A DNA stretch of 64,000 bases, from assembly GCA_900767875.1 (NCBI GenBank), contig CAAGAT010000021.1:51731-115730 (forward strand), read 5' to 3'. A program made the position numbers and the translations under genes. Under the pieces are notes generated by a model. It did not search any database. It saw only the letters and a list, made by a program, of their open reading frames with translations, and was not told the origin of the DNA. Origin of the DNA: an uncultured Sutterella sp. Lineage in GTDB: Bacteria > Pseudomonadota > Gammaproteobacteria > Burkholderiales > Burkholderiaceae_F. Positions 1-8,643 of this stretch are shown piece after piece. Numbering within the stretch: position 1 is the stretch's first letter; each line of letters opens with the position of its first letter.

Positions 1-487
1 GGCCCTGGGCCACGAGCTTGGCCACTTCGAGCTCGCGCTCGGTGAGCGTGGCCACCAAGGCGGCCGCCGCCTCGTCGCTCACCTGTCCCTCGGCCTTCAT
101 CACGCTGTCGGAGGCGGCGCGAATGACCGAGCGCACCAGCCGCTGCTCGTCCACGGGCTTTTGTACGAAGTCGTAGGCCCCGTTGAGGATCGTCTGCACG
201 GCCATGTCGATGTCGCCGTGGCCGGAAATGAAGATCACGGGCAGATTGGACTTGCGCTCGTTGAGCATGCGCTGACAATCCAGGCCCGACAGTTCGGGCA
301 TGCGCACGTCGAGCACCAGGCAGCCCGGCACCGAGGGGCGGTCCTCGGCAAAAAAGCGCTTGGCCTGCGTGTAGACGGCCACCTTCCAGCCGTCCAGCTC
401 GAGGTAAAGCTTTAAGGCTTCGCCCAAAGCCTCATCGTCGTCGAGAATGCGCACGAGCGCCTTTTGCTTGATGTCGTCAAGTTGCAT
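1..487 (-). CDS. Response regulator, FixJ/TtrR type (C-terminus cut by window edge)
   Basis: About 162 residues are visible. The N-terminal receiver domain has the acidic pair in RILDDDEA, the phospho-acceptor Asp in CLVLDVRMPELSG, and the conserved Lys in FVQKPVDEQR. A LuxR-type DNA-binding domain begins with LTERELEVAKLVAQG and runs off the window. The order is that of FixJ/TtrR regulators. The start codon lies inside the 3' end of the upstream kinase gene (11 bp overlap), so the two are co-translated and almost certainly partners. It should be phosphorylated by that kinase and bind promoter DNA; the target genes are not in view. Confidence 0.9.
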   Translation of the reverse strand, partial: MQLDDIKQKALVRILDDDEALGEALKLYLELDGWKVAVYTQAKRFFAEDRPSVPGCLVLDVRMPELSGLDCQRMLNERKSNLPVIFISGHGDIDMAVQTILNGAYDFVQKPVDEQRLVRSVIRAASDSVMKAEGQVSDEAAAALVATLTERELEVAKLVAQG

Positions 488-2417
488 GTTTCTCTCGCGT
501 TAGGGTGTCGGTGATCGGTGCCGCGGGGGTGCCCGTGTCGGTTTTGTGCGCGGCCTTGACGTCCGTGTCGATATCAATGACGGCCGACAGGCCCCGCGTC
601 ATGTTGCGCACAAAGTGCAGCCGCGCGCCGTGCGACTCAACGATGCCGCGCACGATCTGCAATCCCAGCCCCAGGCCCTCGCTTTTAACGCTCATCAGAG
701 GCTGCGTCAGGCGTGCAAAATCCTCGTCCTCCAGGGACTGCCCGTTGTCGGCCACAATCAGGCGCGCCTTGTCGATGGCGGGAAGCTCCAGGGATACGCG
801 CACCGTCGGGCGTTCGACGTGCTGACAGGCCTCACAGGCGTTTTTGACGAGGTTGTGCACCACCAGTTCCCACTCGAGCGGATTGGCATCGAAATAAAAG
901 CTCTGATCGGCGTCCACGAGGATTGCGACGTTGGGGTAGCGCCCGGTGCTCTTAAAGCCGGCCACGGCTTGGTTGAGGATGGTTTTAAGGTCCGTGGACT
1001 GGCGCTGTGTGGCCCCGCTCTTGGCGTAGGTGCGCACGTTGTCGATGATTTGGTTGGCGCGCACAATCTGCGCCTCTATCTTTTCCAGAACGCTCGTCAA
1101 AAGCGACTTGTCGGGGTGCTCGCGCGTGAGAATCTTGCGCGCGCTTTTGCTGAAAAGCAGCGCCGCGCTCATGGGCTGGCGCAGTTCATGGGCGATCATC
1201 GAGGAGAGCTGCCCAACGATGCCGCTTTTTTGCATCCGCTCGATTCTCTCCTGCGTCTCGTTGGCCTGCGCCTTGAGTTCCTTTTCGCGCTCAAGGGCCT
1301 GTCTGAGCTCCTTGGTGCGCACGGCCACAAGCCCCGTCACACGCACCGAGTGCAGGATCCAAGCCGCCAGGAACACCAAGAAAGCAATGATGGCGTTGCC
1401 GTATTCGCTCCAGACGCGCGAAAAGGTCCAGTTGCGAATCCACTCGTAGGGACCGAGCCGTAGGGTGCGGTAGAGCTCGTCGACCGAGCGGTAGTCCGTG
1501 CCCACGGTCCAGTAGTGGCCGTCGGCGGTGGGCGCCATCGAAAAGGCCGAGTACACGACGGCCTTGGTGATCGCCGGGGGCGAAGCCGGGGCCGAGGCCA
1601 GAACCCAGGAGGGATACTGCTCGGTCGAGCGCAGGCACACGCCGCGCCGCTTCTCCTCGGGCGTGCGCTCGCGCGGCTCGATCGCGCGGTACATGTCCTT
1701 TTGCTCGGGGTGCTTTTCGAGGTACTCCTCAAGCCAGCATTGACGCAACACGGCCACGTCGACCTTGCCCTCGCGCATCATGTTAAAGCCGGTCTGCAGC
1801 CGATTGTCCGGCCCCACGAACGCCACGGAACTGAAAAAGTTTTCAATGTCGTAGCCGCGTCGGGCCACCTCGCCCATGGGAATGAGGTACCCGGTAAAGC
1901 CCGAAGCGCTCGAAGCGGTGGCCGAGCGGCCGCGCATGTCGGCAAAGGTTTGGATGTCCGAGTCGCGGCGCACGACAAAAAGCGAGCCGTCTGCGTGGTT
2001 GGGATCGGGATAGGCGTCGCTTGCCAGGGAGGCCACCGCCACGGCCCCGTCGGGCACGACGCGCCAGTAAAAGCCCGCGCTCGACAGGAAAATGTCGACT
2101 TCGCCCGCGCTAATCGCCTCTTTGAGCTCGAGCATCGGGTACTCGCGCACCCGCACGTTTTCTTCGCCGAAGGCTTTTTGCAGGGCATCGACCGTGGCCT
2201 CGACCACCGCCTCGTTGGGCGAGGGCCGCGTAAAGGCCACGATCCCAAAGTGGATCGGACGGGGCAGCTCGACGGCTTCGGCATAGGTGCCCGTCTGCAG
2301 ATTCAAGCGGGCGGCCAGATCGAGCACCACCCCCTCGGGGGCGGCCTTGCCGTGGGCGCTCGGCAGCGCGGCGGCAAGAACGGCGCTCAGAGCCAAAGCG
2401 ATCTTGAAGCGGGACAT
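477..2417 (-). CDS. Sensor histidine kinase with PhnD-like periplasmic domain (TtrS type)
   Basis: The protein has 646 residues from the chosen ATG, which begins a good signal peptide (MSRFKIALALSAVLAAALPS); an in-frame ATG at 2465 would put 16 charged residues in front of it. Residues about 50-310 resemble the substrate-binding PhnD/phosphonate family. One membrane helix (about 341-357) is followed by a coiled coil. The kinase core has the H-box IAHELRQPMSA (His near 410), the N-box NLVKNACEA, VADNG and GLGLGLQIV. TtrS-type kinases of this architecture sense tetrathionate or other small anions, but no tetrathionate reductase genes are visible, so the ligand is unknown. The following response-regulator gene overlaps its stop. 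Confidence 0.87.
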   Translation of the reverse strand: MSRFKIALALSAVLAAALPSAHGKAAPEGVVLDLAARLNLQTGTYAEAVELPRPIHFGIVAFTRPSPNEAVVEATVDALQKAFGEENVRVREYPMLELKEAISAGEVDIFLSSAGFYWRVVPDGAVAVASLASDAYPDPNHADGSLFVVRRDSDIQTFADMRGRSATASSASGFTGYLIPMGEVARRGYDIENFFSSVAFVGPDNRLQTGFNMMREGKVDVAVLRQCWLEEYLEKHPEQKDMYRAIEPRERTPEEKRRGVCLRSTEQYPSWVLASAPASPPAITKAVVYSAFSMAPTADGHYWTVGTDYRSVDELYRTLRLGPYEWIRNWTFSRVWSEYGNAIIAFLVFLAAWILHSVRVTGLVAVRTKELRQALEREKELKAQANETQERIERMQKSGIVGQLSSMIAHELRQPMSAALLFSKSARKILTREHPDKSLLTSVLEKIEAQIVRANQIIDNVRTYAKSGATQRQSTDLKTILNQAVAGFKSTGRYPNVAILVDADQSFYFDANPLEWELVVHNLVKNACEACQHVERPTVRVSLELPAIDKARLIVADNGQSLEDEDFARLTQPLMSVKSEGLGLGLQIVRGIVESHGARLHFVRNMTRGLSAVIDIDTDVKAAHKTDTGTPAAPITDTLTREKHAT

Positions 2418-2500
2418 GATGCGGGAAAAAGAAAAAACGTGGGCCAACGGAGGTATTTTGCCCAATGCGCGGGCAAAAGGAGAAGAAAAAACCCGGATAC

Positions 2501-2529
2501 GTCAAGCCCCGCACGGGGCGGGGCTTGAC
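2501..2529. repeat. Perfect 12-bp inverted repeat downstream of cstA
   Basis: GTCAAGCCCCGC and its reverse complement flank a 5-nt loop. Read on the minus strand it follows the cstA stop by about 30 bases, and a T-rich run (GGGTTTTTTC) comes about 6 bases after the stem. It may therefore act as the cstA terminator, isolating it from the kinase gene. Because of its symmetry it could also be an operator for the kinase promoter. Confidence 0.5.
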
Positions 2530-2558
2530 GGTTGCTCTAAGTTAAGCGGACAGTCGGC

Positions 2559-4391
2559 TTATTCCTCGACCACCTGCTTGCACACGACGCCGTAGGAGTC
2601 GTGCGTGAGCGTCTTCATGTTGATCAGAGCAATCCAGCGGCGGATCGTTCCCACGATCACGAAGGCCATCAGCAGCATGATGAGGACCGACAGGACCGCC
2701 AGCAGCGTTTGACCGTTGGGCAGGTACTGGTAGAGCACCAGCCAAATGGCCGCCCAGAACGTGATGCCGGTCATGAGCACCCCAGGCACGCCCGTCATCC
2801 AGGCGTACTTGCCCTTGTTAAGGCGCAGCAGCACAGTGGTACCGATGAGTAGCGTCACCGAGGCGAGCAGCTGATTGCTGATACCGAAGAGCGGCCAGAT
2901 GCTCGAGATGTCGCCCGAGTACACCAGGTAACCCCAGGAGCCCGTAAAGAGCACGCTCGTAATGATCAGACCGGGCAGCCAGTTCTTGTCGTTGAACTTG
3001 GGCCAAATGTAGCGGCCGATCATTTCCTGCAGGAAGAAGCGGCCCACGCGGGTGCCCGCATCCACGGCCGTCAGAATGAAGACTGCTTCGAACATGATGG
3101 CGAAGTGATACCAGTAGGCCATCAGCTCTTCCATCCAGGGGATGCGCGAGAAGATGTAGGCCATACCGACGGCCAGCGACACGGAGCCGCCCGGACGGTG
3201 CGCCAGGTTTTCCTGCACTTCGGCTTCGAGCATGGGCAGGTTCTGAACCTGCATGCCCAGTTCGGCGAACTTGTCGGCCGAGGCGTTGATCGCAAAATAG
3301 TCGGCGGGCACGAGCACGCAGGCGGCCACCAGAGCCATCACGGCCACGAAGCCTTCCGTGAGCATGGCGCCGTAGCCGACGAAGAGCACGTCCTTTTCAT
3401 TGCCGATCATCTTGGGCGTGGTGCCCGTGCCGATCGTGGCGTGGAAACCGGACAAGGCACCGCAGGCGATCGTGATGAAGATGAACGGGATCACCGGGCC
3501 GCCCACGATCGGGCCGCCGCCGTTGATGAATTCGGTGATGGCGGGCATCTTGAAGTCGGGCATCACAAAGAGAATGCCCAGAGCCAGAGCCCCGATCGTG
3601 CCGATCTTGAGGAACGTCGAGAGGTAATCGCGCGGCAGCAGCAGCAGCCACACCGGAAGCACGGAAGCAAAGAACCCGTACACCGGGATCAGGATCGACA
3701 TCGTCTTGCGGTCGATGTCGAGGAACCCGAAGTATTCGGGATGCGCGGCAACCCAGGGACCCGAGAGGATGCACAGGAAAAGGAGCACGACACCGAGGAG
3801 CGTGGCGCCCAACACGTCGCCCTTGCGCCAGATCTGCAGGTACAGACCCATGATGATGGCGATCGGGATCGTGGCCACGACCGTGTAGGTCGACCACAGC
3901 GAATCGTGCATGGCGTTGACGCAGGCAATCGAAAGACCCGCGAGGGTCAGAATCAGAATCGCCAGCACCGCCCAGGAGGCCACGAAACCGGTCGTCGGAT
4001 CGATTTCACGGCTGGCGATGTACGCCAAGGAGCGTCCCTTGTGGCGCACGGACACGAAGAGCACGACCATGTCGTGCACGCCGCCCGCGAGAACGGCGCC
4101 GATCAGAATCCACAGCAGGCCGGGCAGATAGCCGAACTGCGCGGCAAGCACGGGCCCGAGCAGGGGACCGGCCGCGGCAATGGCGGCGAAGTGATGGCCG
4201 AAGAGCACGTACTTATCGGTCTTGACATAGTCCTGACCGTCGGCGTACTTCACGGCGGGGGTGACGCGGTTGGCGTCAACGTTGAGCACCTTGGCGGCGA
4301 TGAATAGGCCGTAGAAACGGTAGCCGATCGCGAACACACACAGTGCCGCGAAGATCACCGTTACGGCATTGATACCGTCGAGCGACGACAT
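2559..4391 (-). CDS. cstA: CstA-family carbon starvation protein (pyruvate/peptide transporter)
   Basis: 610 residues from the ATG at 4391, chosen because AGGAG lies 7 bases upstream; a longer in-frame reading (to 4430) lacks this. It is a polytopic inner-membrane protein with many hydrophobic helices and family segments such as FGHHFAAIAAAGPLLGPVLAAQFG near residues 63-86 (shown here in part), GGVHDMVVLFVSVRHKG and FHATIGTGTTPKMIGNE. CstA/BtsT proteins import pyruvate and are implicated in peptide uptake during carbon limitation. It is somewhat shorter than E. coli CstA (about 700). It appears to be a single-gene unit with a long AT-rich promoter region. Confidence 0.9.
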   Translation of the reverse strand: MSSLDGINAVTVIFAALCVFAIGYRFYGLFIAAKVLNVDANRVTPAVKYADGQDYVKTDKYVLFGHHFAAIAAAGPLLGPVLAAQFGYLPGLLWILIGAVLAGGVHDMVVLFVSVRHKGRSLAYIASREIDPTTGFVASWAVLAILILTLAGLSIACVNAMHDSLWSTYTVVATIPIAIIMGLYLQIWRKGDVLGATLLGVVLLFLCILSGPWVAAHPEYFGFLDIDRKTMSILIPVYGFFASVLPVWLLLLPRDYLSTFLKIGTIGALALGILFVMPDFKMPAITEFINGGGPIVGGPVIPFIFITIACGALSGFHATIGTGTTPKMIGNEKDVLFVGYGAMLTEGFVAVMALVAACVLVPADYFAINASADKFAELGMQVQNLPMLEAEVQENLAHRPGGSVSLAVGMAYIFSRIPWMEELMAYWYHFAIMFEAVFILTAVDAGTRVGRFFLQEMIGRYIWPKFNDKNWLPGLIITSVLFTGSWGYLVYSGDISSIWPLFGISNQLLASVTLLIGTTVLLRLNKGKYAWMTGVPGVLMTGITFWAAIWLVLYQYLPNGQTLLAVLSVLIMLLMAFVIVGTIRRWIALINMKTLTHDSYGVVCKQVVEE

Positions 4392-4651
4392 GAAAGCTCC
4401 TTTCTTTGGGAAAAATGGTCTATGGCTCACTCCGCCGAGGGGTGCGGAGAAAAGTCAATAGCACCCTTGGAGTAGGGTGCAATTAGTCTTCAGTTTATGT
4501 GGGAGCTTTGTGAAATAATCATTTATAAGTCAGTGATTACCCTAGTATCTTTTAAAAAGTAATGACGTTTGTGAAAACCCTGGCGTCCCTTCCCCCGCTA
4601 CCCTGTCAGACGTTTGTCTGAGATGGCGCTTTTGGGCCTCGCGGCGGACGC
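4392..4651. promoter_or_regulatory. AT-rich regulatory region upstream of cstA
   Basis: About 260 bases without a gene. The centre (about 4481-4570) is clearly AT-rich compared with the surroundings, as expected for a promoter. An inverted repeat GCACCC-N8-GGGTGC lies at 4461-4480, about 75 bases before the cstA start, and could be an operator or leader hairpin. I could not fix a convincing -35/-10 pair. Confidence 0.4.
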
Positions 4652-4715
4652 AAAAAAGCCGGCCCCGAAAGATCTCCCCGCCGCTTAGGCGGAAATGGCT
4701 TTCAAGTGCCGGCTT
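4652..4715 (-). terminator. Rho-independent terminator of the FAH-family gene
   Basis: On the minus strand AAGCCGGC pairs with GCCGGCTT and is followed by a T run. An inner TGAAAG/CTTTC pairing extends the structure. It lies just after the stop of the gene at 4737-5432. Confidence 0.7.
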
Positions 4716-4736
4716 GGTGTGCGATCTCTTGGCGCG

Positions 4737-5432
4737 TTAAACGAGCTTGAACTCGATCATGCCGATGCCGTTGCAGCCGGCGCGCACCACGTCGCCCTTT
4801 TCGATCTTGGCCACGCCCGAGGGGCTGCCCGTAAAGACGAGGTCACCGGGCTTGAGTTCCCAATAGGTCGAGATCTCGGCGAGCACCTGCGCGGGCGACC
4901 AGATCATGCTCTTGGTGCTGCCCTTCTGGCGGCATTCGTTGTTGACGTAGAGCCACAGTTCCGAATCCTTGGGATCGAGCACGCGTCCCTTGGGCACCAA
5001 ATGCGAGACGGGGCCGGAAAAGTCAAAGCTCTTGGCCGTGGTCCAGGGGAACCCCTTGGCCTTGGCGGCGGCCTGCAGGTCGCGGCGCGTCAGATCCACG
5101 CCCACAGCCCAGCCCCAGATGCACTCCTGCGCCTCGTCAGCCGTCAGATTCTTGCCGCCGCGGCCCACGGCCACCACGAGCTCGACCTCGTGCTGCAGGT
5201 TTTCGGTGCGCTGCGGGAAAGGCACCTGCGCCGTCACCCCCGCGTCGATCGGGAAGATGGCGTCTGCGGGTTTCATGAAAAAGCAGGGCGTGGTGTTGCC
5301 CGTGCCGCCCATTTCCTTGTCGTGCTCGGCGTAGTTGCGGCCGACGCAGTAGACGCGGTTGACGGGAAAGTATTCGTTCTTGGCACCGGCCAGCGGCACG
5401 ACGGCCTGGGCGGGGGGAGCAAAGATAAACAT
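4737..5432 (-). CDS. Fumarylacetoacetate hydrolase-family protein
   Basis: 231 residues. The ATG at 5432 is preceded by AGGAG with 8-base spacing; an in-frame GTG three codons upstream overlaps that ribosome site and is rejected. The family core is seen in YCVGRNYAEHDKEMG near the N-terminus, then FMKPADAI, EVELVVAVGRGGKN, and the C-terminal KPGDLVFTGSPSGVAKIEKGD. Members of this length (YcgM/fumarylpyruvate hydrolase-like) cleave acylpyruvates or decarboxylate oxaloacetate using a divalent metal. The exact substrate cannot be read from sequence. It lies 19 bases after pssA and ends at a strong terminator, so it is probably read with pssA. Confidence 0.85.
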   Translation of the reverse strand: MFIFAPPAQAVVPLAGAKNEYFPVNRVYCVGRNYAEHDKEMGGTGNTTPCFFMKPADAIFPIDAGVTAQVPFPQRTENLQHEVELVVAVGRGGKNLTADEAQECIWGWAVGVDLTRRDLQAAAKAKGFPWTTAKSFDFSGPVSHLVPKGRVLDPKDSELWLYVNNECRQKGSTKSMIWSPAQVLAEISTYWELKPGDLVFTGSPSGVAKIEKGDVVRAGCNGIGMIEFKLV

Positions 5433-5451
5433 GTCGGTCACTCCTGTCGCG

Positions 5452-6345
5452 TTAGGCGCTCGGGCCCTTGTCGTCGGTCTTTGTTACTTCCGTCTGGTCG
5501 GCTTGGGCCGGAACCTCTTCGGCGGGCGCGTATTCGCCCGGCAGCACCGGATTGGGCTTGTCGTTGATAAAGAGCCAGAGCTGATAGACGTAGCCGCTTA
5601 GCGCGTACAGGCAGAAGATCGTGAAGATCGCCATCGAGGGATTGCTCGAAATGACGATGAAAACCAGCGAGCCGATCACGATCGCCATAAAGGGGGCGTT
5701 CTTAAGCGACAGACCGGCCTTGCCCGAGTAGAACGGGGCGTTGCACACCATCGTCAGACCCGAGTAGAGCGTCAGCACAAAGGCAAACCAAGGCAGACCG
5801 GGCTCGAGGAAGGCGGGCAGCTTGTTTTGCACCGCCAGCCACACGAAGCCTGCGATGAGCGCGGCGGCCGCCGGGCTCGGCAGCCCCTGGAAAAAGCGCT
5901 TGTCCACCACGCCGATGTTGCAGTTAAAGCGCGCCAAGCGAATGCCCGCGCACAGGCAGTAGATGAAGGCGGCGGCCCAGCCCAGTCCCCCGAGGCTAAA
6001 GAGGGAAAACTTGTACATCACCAGAGCGGGCGCCACGCCGAAGGCGGTCATGTCGGCGATCGAGTCGAACTGCTCGCCGAATTCGCTTTGCGTGTGCGTC
6101 AGGCGCGCCACGCGGCCGTCCATGCCGTCAAAGAGCATGCTCAGCAAAATCATGAGCGCGGACAGACCGAAGTTGCTGTCCATGGCCTGCACGATCGCGA
6201 TGAAGGCGCAGAAAAGCGAAGCGGTGGTGAAAAGGTTGGGCAGAACAAAGAGGCCGCGGCAGCGGACCTTGGTCACCTTCTTGCGACCGACCTCAATGAT
6301 GCGTTGTCGGACCGGACGACGGCGCCGAATTCTTTCAACAGCCAT
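5452..6345 (-). CDS. pssA: CDP-diacylglycerol-serine O-phosphatidyltransferase
   Basis: 297 residues, membrane-embedded. The CDP-alcohol phosphotransferase signature is present near residues 75-100: DGMDGRVARL followed by GEQFDSIAD, matching DG-x2-AR-x8-G-x3-D-x3-D. It transfers phosphatidyl from CDP-diacylglycerol to serine, making the substrate for Psd, whose gene is immediately upstream in the same direction. The N-terminus is Arg-rich and the C-terminus a hydrophilic tail (about 30 residues) rich in Glu, Ala and Thr. A stem-loop lies between psd and pssA, so it may be partly uncoupled from psd. Confidence 0.93.
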   Translation of the reverse strand: MAVERIRRRRPVRQRIIEVGRKKVTKVRCRGLFVLPNLFTTASLFCAFIAIVQAMDSNFGLSALMILLSMLFDGMDGRVARLTHTQSEFGEQFDSIADMTAFGVAPALVMYKFSLFSLGGLGWAAAFIYCLCAGIRLARFNCNIGVVDKRFFQGLPSPAAAALIAGFVWLAVQNKLPAFLEPGLPWFAFVLTLYSGLTMVCNAPFYSGKAGLSLKNAPFMAIVIGSLVFIVISSNPSMAIFTIFCLYALSGYVYQLWLFINDKPNPVLPGEYAPAEEVPAQADQTEVTKTDDKGPSA

Positions 6346-6396
6346 AGGATGTTTCGTCTCTGAATGAAATGTGTCAGGCGCGGGGCCTTGTTGAGG

Positions 6397-6445
6397 AAAA
6401 GCCCGCAGCCAGTCGGAATTTGCATTCTATCTTCGTGCGGGCTTT
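6397..6445 (-). terminator. Stem-loop between psd and pssA
   Basis: On the minus strand AAAGCCCGCA and TGCGGGCTTTT form a 10-bp stem with a loop of about 28 bases and a short T run. It follows the psd stop by about 25 bases. It is likely a terminator or attenuator limiting read-through from psd into pssA; the large loop lowers confidence. Confidence 0.5.
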
Positions 6446-6468
6446 GCGGTGTGAGCGGCTGTAACCGA

Positions 6469-7257
6469 TCAGGCGTTCTTGGGCTCGGACGCGGCCGGCT
6501 CCACAGGCTTATCCTCGGCCGCCGCCTCGGCGGGCACCGGTTCGGCCTGGGCCGAGGTTTCGGCGGCCGGTTCGGCCTCCACCGTTTCGGGTACGGCGTT
6601 TTCAACCGGTTCGCCCAAGCGGGCGATCACGGTTTCCACACCGGTGGTCTTTTCGCCGATCGCCACGAGCACCTGCGCGCTCAGGGGCAGGTACACGTCC
6701 ACGCGGGAGCCAAAGCGGATAAAGCCGTAGCGCTCGCCCTTTTTGACCGTGTCGCCCACCATGCGGTAGCACAGGATGCGGCGGGCCACGAGGCCGGCGA
6801 CCTGCACGAAGCACACGAGCTGGCCGTCCTCGGTGACAAGCGTCACGGCGTTGCGCTCGTTTTGTTCGCTCGCCTTATCCAGAGACGCATTGAGGTACTT
6901 GCCGTGGAAGTATTCGATCTTTTCGATGCGGCCGGCCACGGGGGTTTTCTGGCTGTGCACGTTAAAGACGTTCATGAAGATCGACACGAGCTTGGTGCGC
7001 TCGCCCGTGTAGGGGCACACGGCCTCCTCGACCTTGATCACACGACCGTCCACGGGGGCGACCACGGCCTTTTCGTCGTTGGTCATCTCACGGGCCGGAT
7101 CGCGGAAGAACTGCGCCACGAAGACGAACAACACCCAGAAGATCGCCGCCACAAAGCCGCCCACGAAAAGTTGCACGAGCAGCGCGAGCACAAAGGCGAT
7201 CCCCATGATGGCCCAGCCCTCACGGGCAAAGAACGGATGCGGATAAATGCGTTCCAA
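6469..7257 (-). CDS. psd: Phosphatidylserine decarboxylase, short form
   Basis: 262 residues starting at TTG, chosen because AGGAG stands 8 bases before it. Two hydrophobic helices lie near residues 15-50. The catalytic core includes VAPVDGRVI, FMNVFNVHSQKTPVAG and the self-cleavage site RFGSRVDVYLP, where the Ser becomes the pyruvoyl group. It decarboxylates phosphatidylserine to phosphatidylethanolamine. The family usually ends soon after the cleavage site (about 215 residues). Here a tail of about 50 residues very rich in Ala, Glu and Pro follows, of unknown role. Confidence 0.92.
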   Translation of the reverse strand: MERIYPHPFFAREGWAIMGIAFVLALLVQLFVGGFVAAIFWVLFVFVAQFFRDPAREMTNDEKAVVAPVDGRVIKVEEAVCPYTGERTKLVSIFMNVFNVHSQKTPVAGRIEKIEYFHGKYLNASLDKASEQNERNAVTLVTEDGQLVCFVQVAGLVARRILCYRMVGDTVKKGERYGFIRFGSRVDVYLPLSAQVLVAIGEKTTGVETVIARLGEPVENAVPETVEAEPAAETSAQAEPVPAEAAAEDKPVEPAASEPKNA

Positions 7258-7294
7258 GATATAAGCTCCTAAAGAAGGTTCCGGCGCCGAAGAC

Positions 7295-7516
7295 TCAGAA
7301 GCGGCGTTCGAGGTGATGACGGATCGTCTCGAGCGCTTCGATCAGACGCGAGTCGTCGGCGTGATTCTTTTTGACGTATTCCAAAGTCCAAAGCGTCTTT
7401 TCCCAGGCACGGCGGTTGGCTTCAAGCTCATTTTTGAGCGCCTGAGAGGCATGCTCCAAATCGGCCGGCTTGATGTCCAAAAAGTTAACGTCGGTCTCGT
7501 CCTGTCGGATGCTCAT
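7295..7516 (-). CDS. Small conserved-looking hypothetical protein, 73 aa
   Basis: A GAGGAG ribosome site stands 7 bases before the ATG, arguing that this is a real gene. The protein is hydrophilic and probably helical (AWEKTLWTLEYVKKNHADDS), with no signal peptide, membrane helix or metal site. It sits between psd and the SlyD-like gene on the same strand. I do not recognise it. Confidence 0.65.
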   Translation of the reverse strand: MSIRQDETDVNFLDIKPADLEHASQALKNELEANRRAWEKTLWTLEYVKKNHADDSRLIEALETIRHHLERRF

Positions 7517-7584
7517 GTCGTGACTCCTCGAATGCGGTTTTGCTTGGAATAAACGTCGTTTGCCGAAAATTATAGACGGCTCTT

Positions 7585-8100
7585 TTAGTCGGTCTCGTCG
7601 TCGATGATTTTGTCGGCAAAGCCCAGAAAGCCCGGCACGACCACATCGTCGGGGGCGCCGCTCTCCTCATCGGGCTTGGTCACGGACAAAACCTTGACTT
7701 CAAACTTCAGGGCCCAGCCCGCCAGCGGGTGGTTGGCGTCCAAAACGGCCTTGCCCTCGGCCACGTCCGTGACGCGCCAGTGGCGCCCGTCGGGCGTCTC
7801 GCCCGGGACCGAGCCGAACACGAGGCCCGGCACAATGAGTTCGGGGTCGCCGAGCGACTCCACGGGCACGAGGCGAATGGCCTCGGGGTCGAATTCACCG
7901 AAACTATCTTCGGTTTCGAGCTGAATCGTGACCGTATCGCCCACCTTCTTGCCCTCAAGGGCCTGTTCGAGCTTGGGGAAGATGTCGCCGTGGCCGTGCC
8001 AGTAGGTCACGCCTTCGGGTTCGGTCTCCTCCAAAAGATGCTTTTGCAGATCGAACATGCGCACGTGGATGCCCACGATGCAGTCCTTTCCAATCACCAT
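7585..8100 (-). CDS. SlyD-like FKBP peptidyl-prolyl isomerase
   Basis: 171 residues. The ATG at 8100 has AAGGA 9 bases upstream; the ATG at 8109 abuts that site and is rejected. SlyD/FKBP features are the start MVIGKDCIVGIHVRMFD, the active-site stretch YWHGHGDIFPKLEQALEGKK, an insert-in-flap domain (about 70-125) and DANHPLAGWALKFEVKVLSV, where the FKBP fold resumes. It should speed proline isomerisation and chaperone folding in the cytoplasm. The His/Cys-rich metal-binding tail of E. coli SlyD is missing; this C-terminus is acidic and ends IIDDETD. Confidence 0.85.
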   Translation of the reverse strand: MVIGKDCIVGIHVRMFDLQKHLLEETEPEGVTYWHGHGDIFPKLEQALEGKKVGDTVTIQLETEDSFGEFDPEAIRLVPVESLGDPELIVPGLVFGSVPGETPDGRHWRVTDVAEGKAVLDANHPLAGWALKFEVKVLSVTKPDEESGAPDDVVVPGFLGFADKIIDDETD

Positions 8101-8127
8101 TTTTTCCATTCCTTGTTGGCGGCGCGT

Positions 8128-8526
8128 TTAGGCGGCCGCTAGGGCGCGTTTGTCGCCGTAGGGGTCGGGCCCGTAGCGGTTGTCGTGCTCTTCACCCGTC
8201 AGACACCCAAGAATGAGCCAAAAGACCGTGCCCAGGCCGGGCAGCAGAAGAATGCCGAGCACCCAGGCCCCACTGCGGCCGACATCGTGAAGACGCCGTA
8301 CCGAGATCGTGATCGAGATGAGCACGAGCCAGATCTGAAAGAGCAGCACGGCCCACGTGACCATATCCCACGTGATTTCGGTCATCGTGGTCATGTAAAG
8401 GACCGAATAGAGCCACCCCACGGTCCAGCCGATGACCGAACACAGCAGGGCAGAAATCCAAAACACGCGGCGGGGCACTCTCCCCTTCAGGCTCACGCTC
8501 AAGGCGTCCGAAATCACAGAACTCAT
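8128..8526 (-). CDS. DUF805 inner-membrane protein
   Basis: 132 residues from the ATG at 8526, preceded by a purine/G-rich stretch; an upstream TTG would add 12 residues. It has about four hydrophobic helices and DUF805 hallmarks: FWISALL near the first helix, SVRRLHDVGRSGAWVL, and a C-terminal DNRYGPDPYG. The family is widespread but its function is unknown. It lies 117 bases after bamC and 27 before the SlyD-like gene. Confidence 0.8.
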   Translation of the reverse strand: MSSVISDALSVSLKGRVPRRVFWISALLCSVIGWTVGWLYSVLYMTTMTEITWDMVTWAVLLFQIWLVLISITISVRRLHDVGRSGAWVLGILLLPGLGTVFWLILGCLTGEEHDNRYGPDPYGDKRALAAA

Positions 8527-8643
8527 GTCGGGCCCCCACCCTTTTGAAAAGAAGCGGGACAAACGCCATTGACGCCGCCCCGCCCGTTGCCGGCCGCCCC
8601 CGGCGGGGGCGAACCTATCGTTGATGTACCCCCCCCGAATCCT

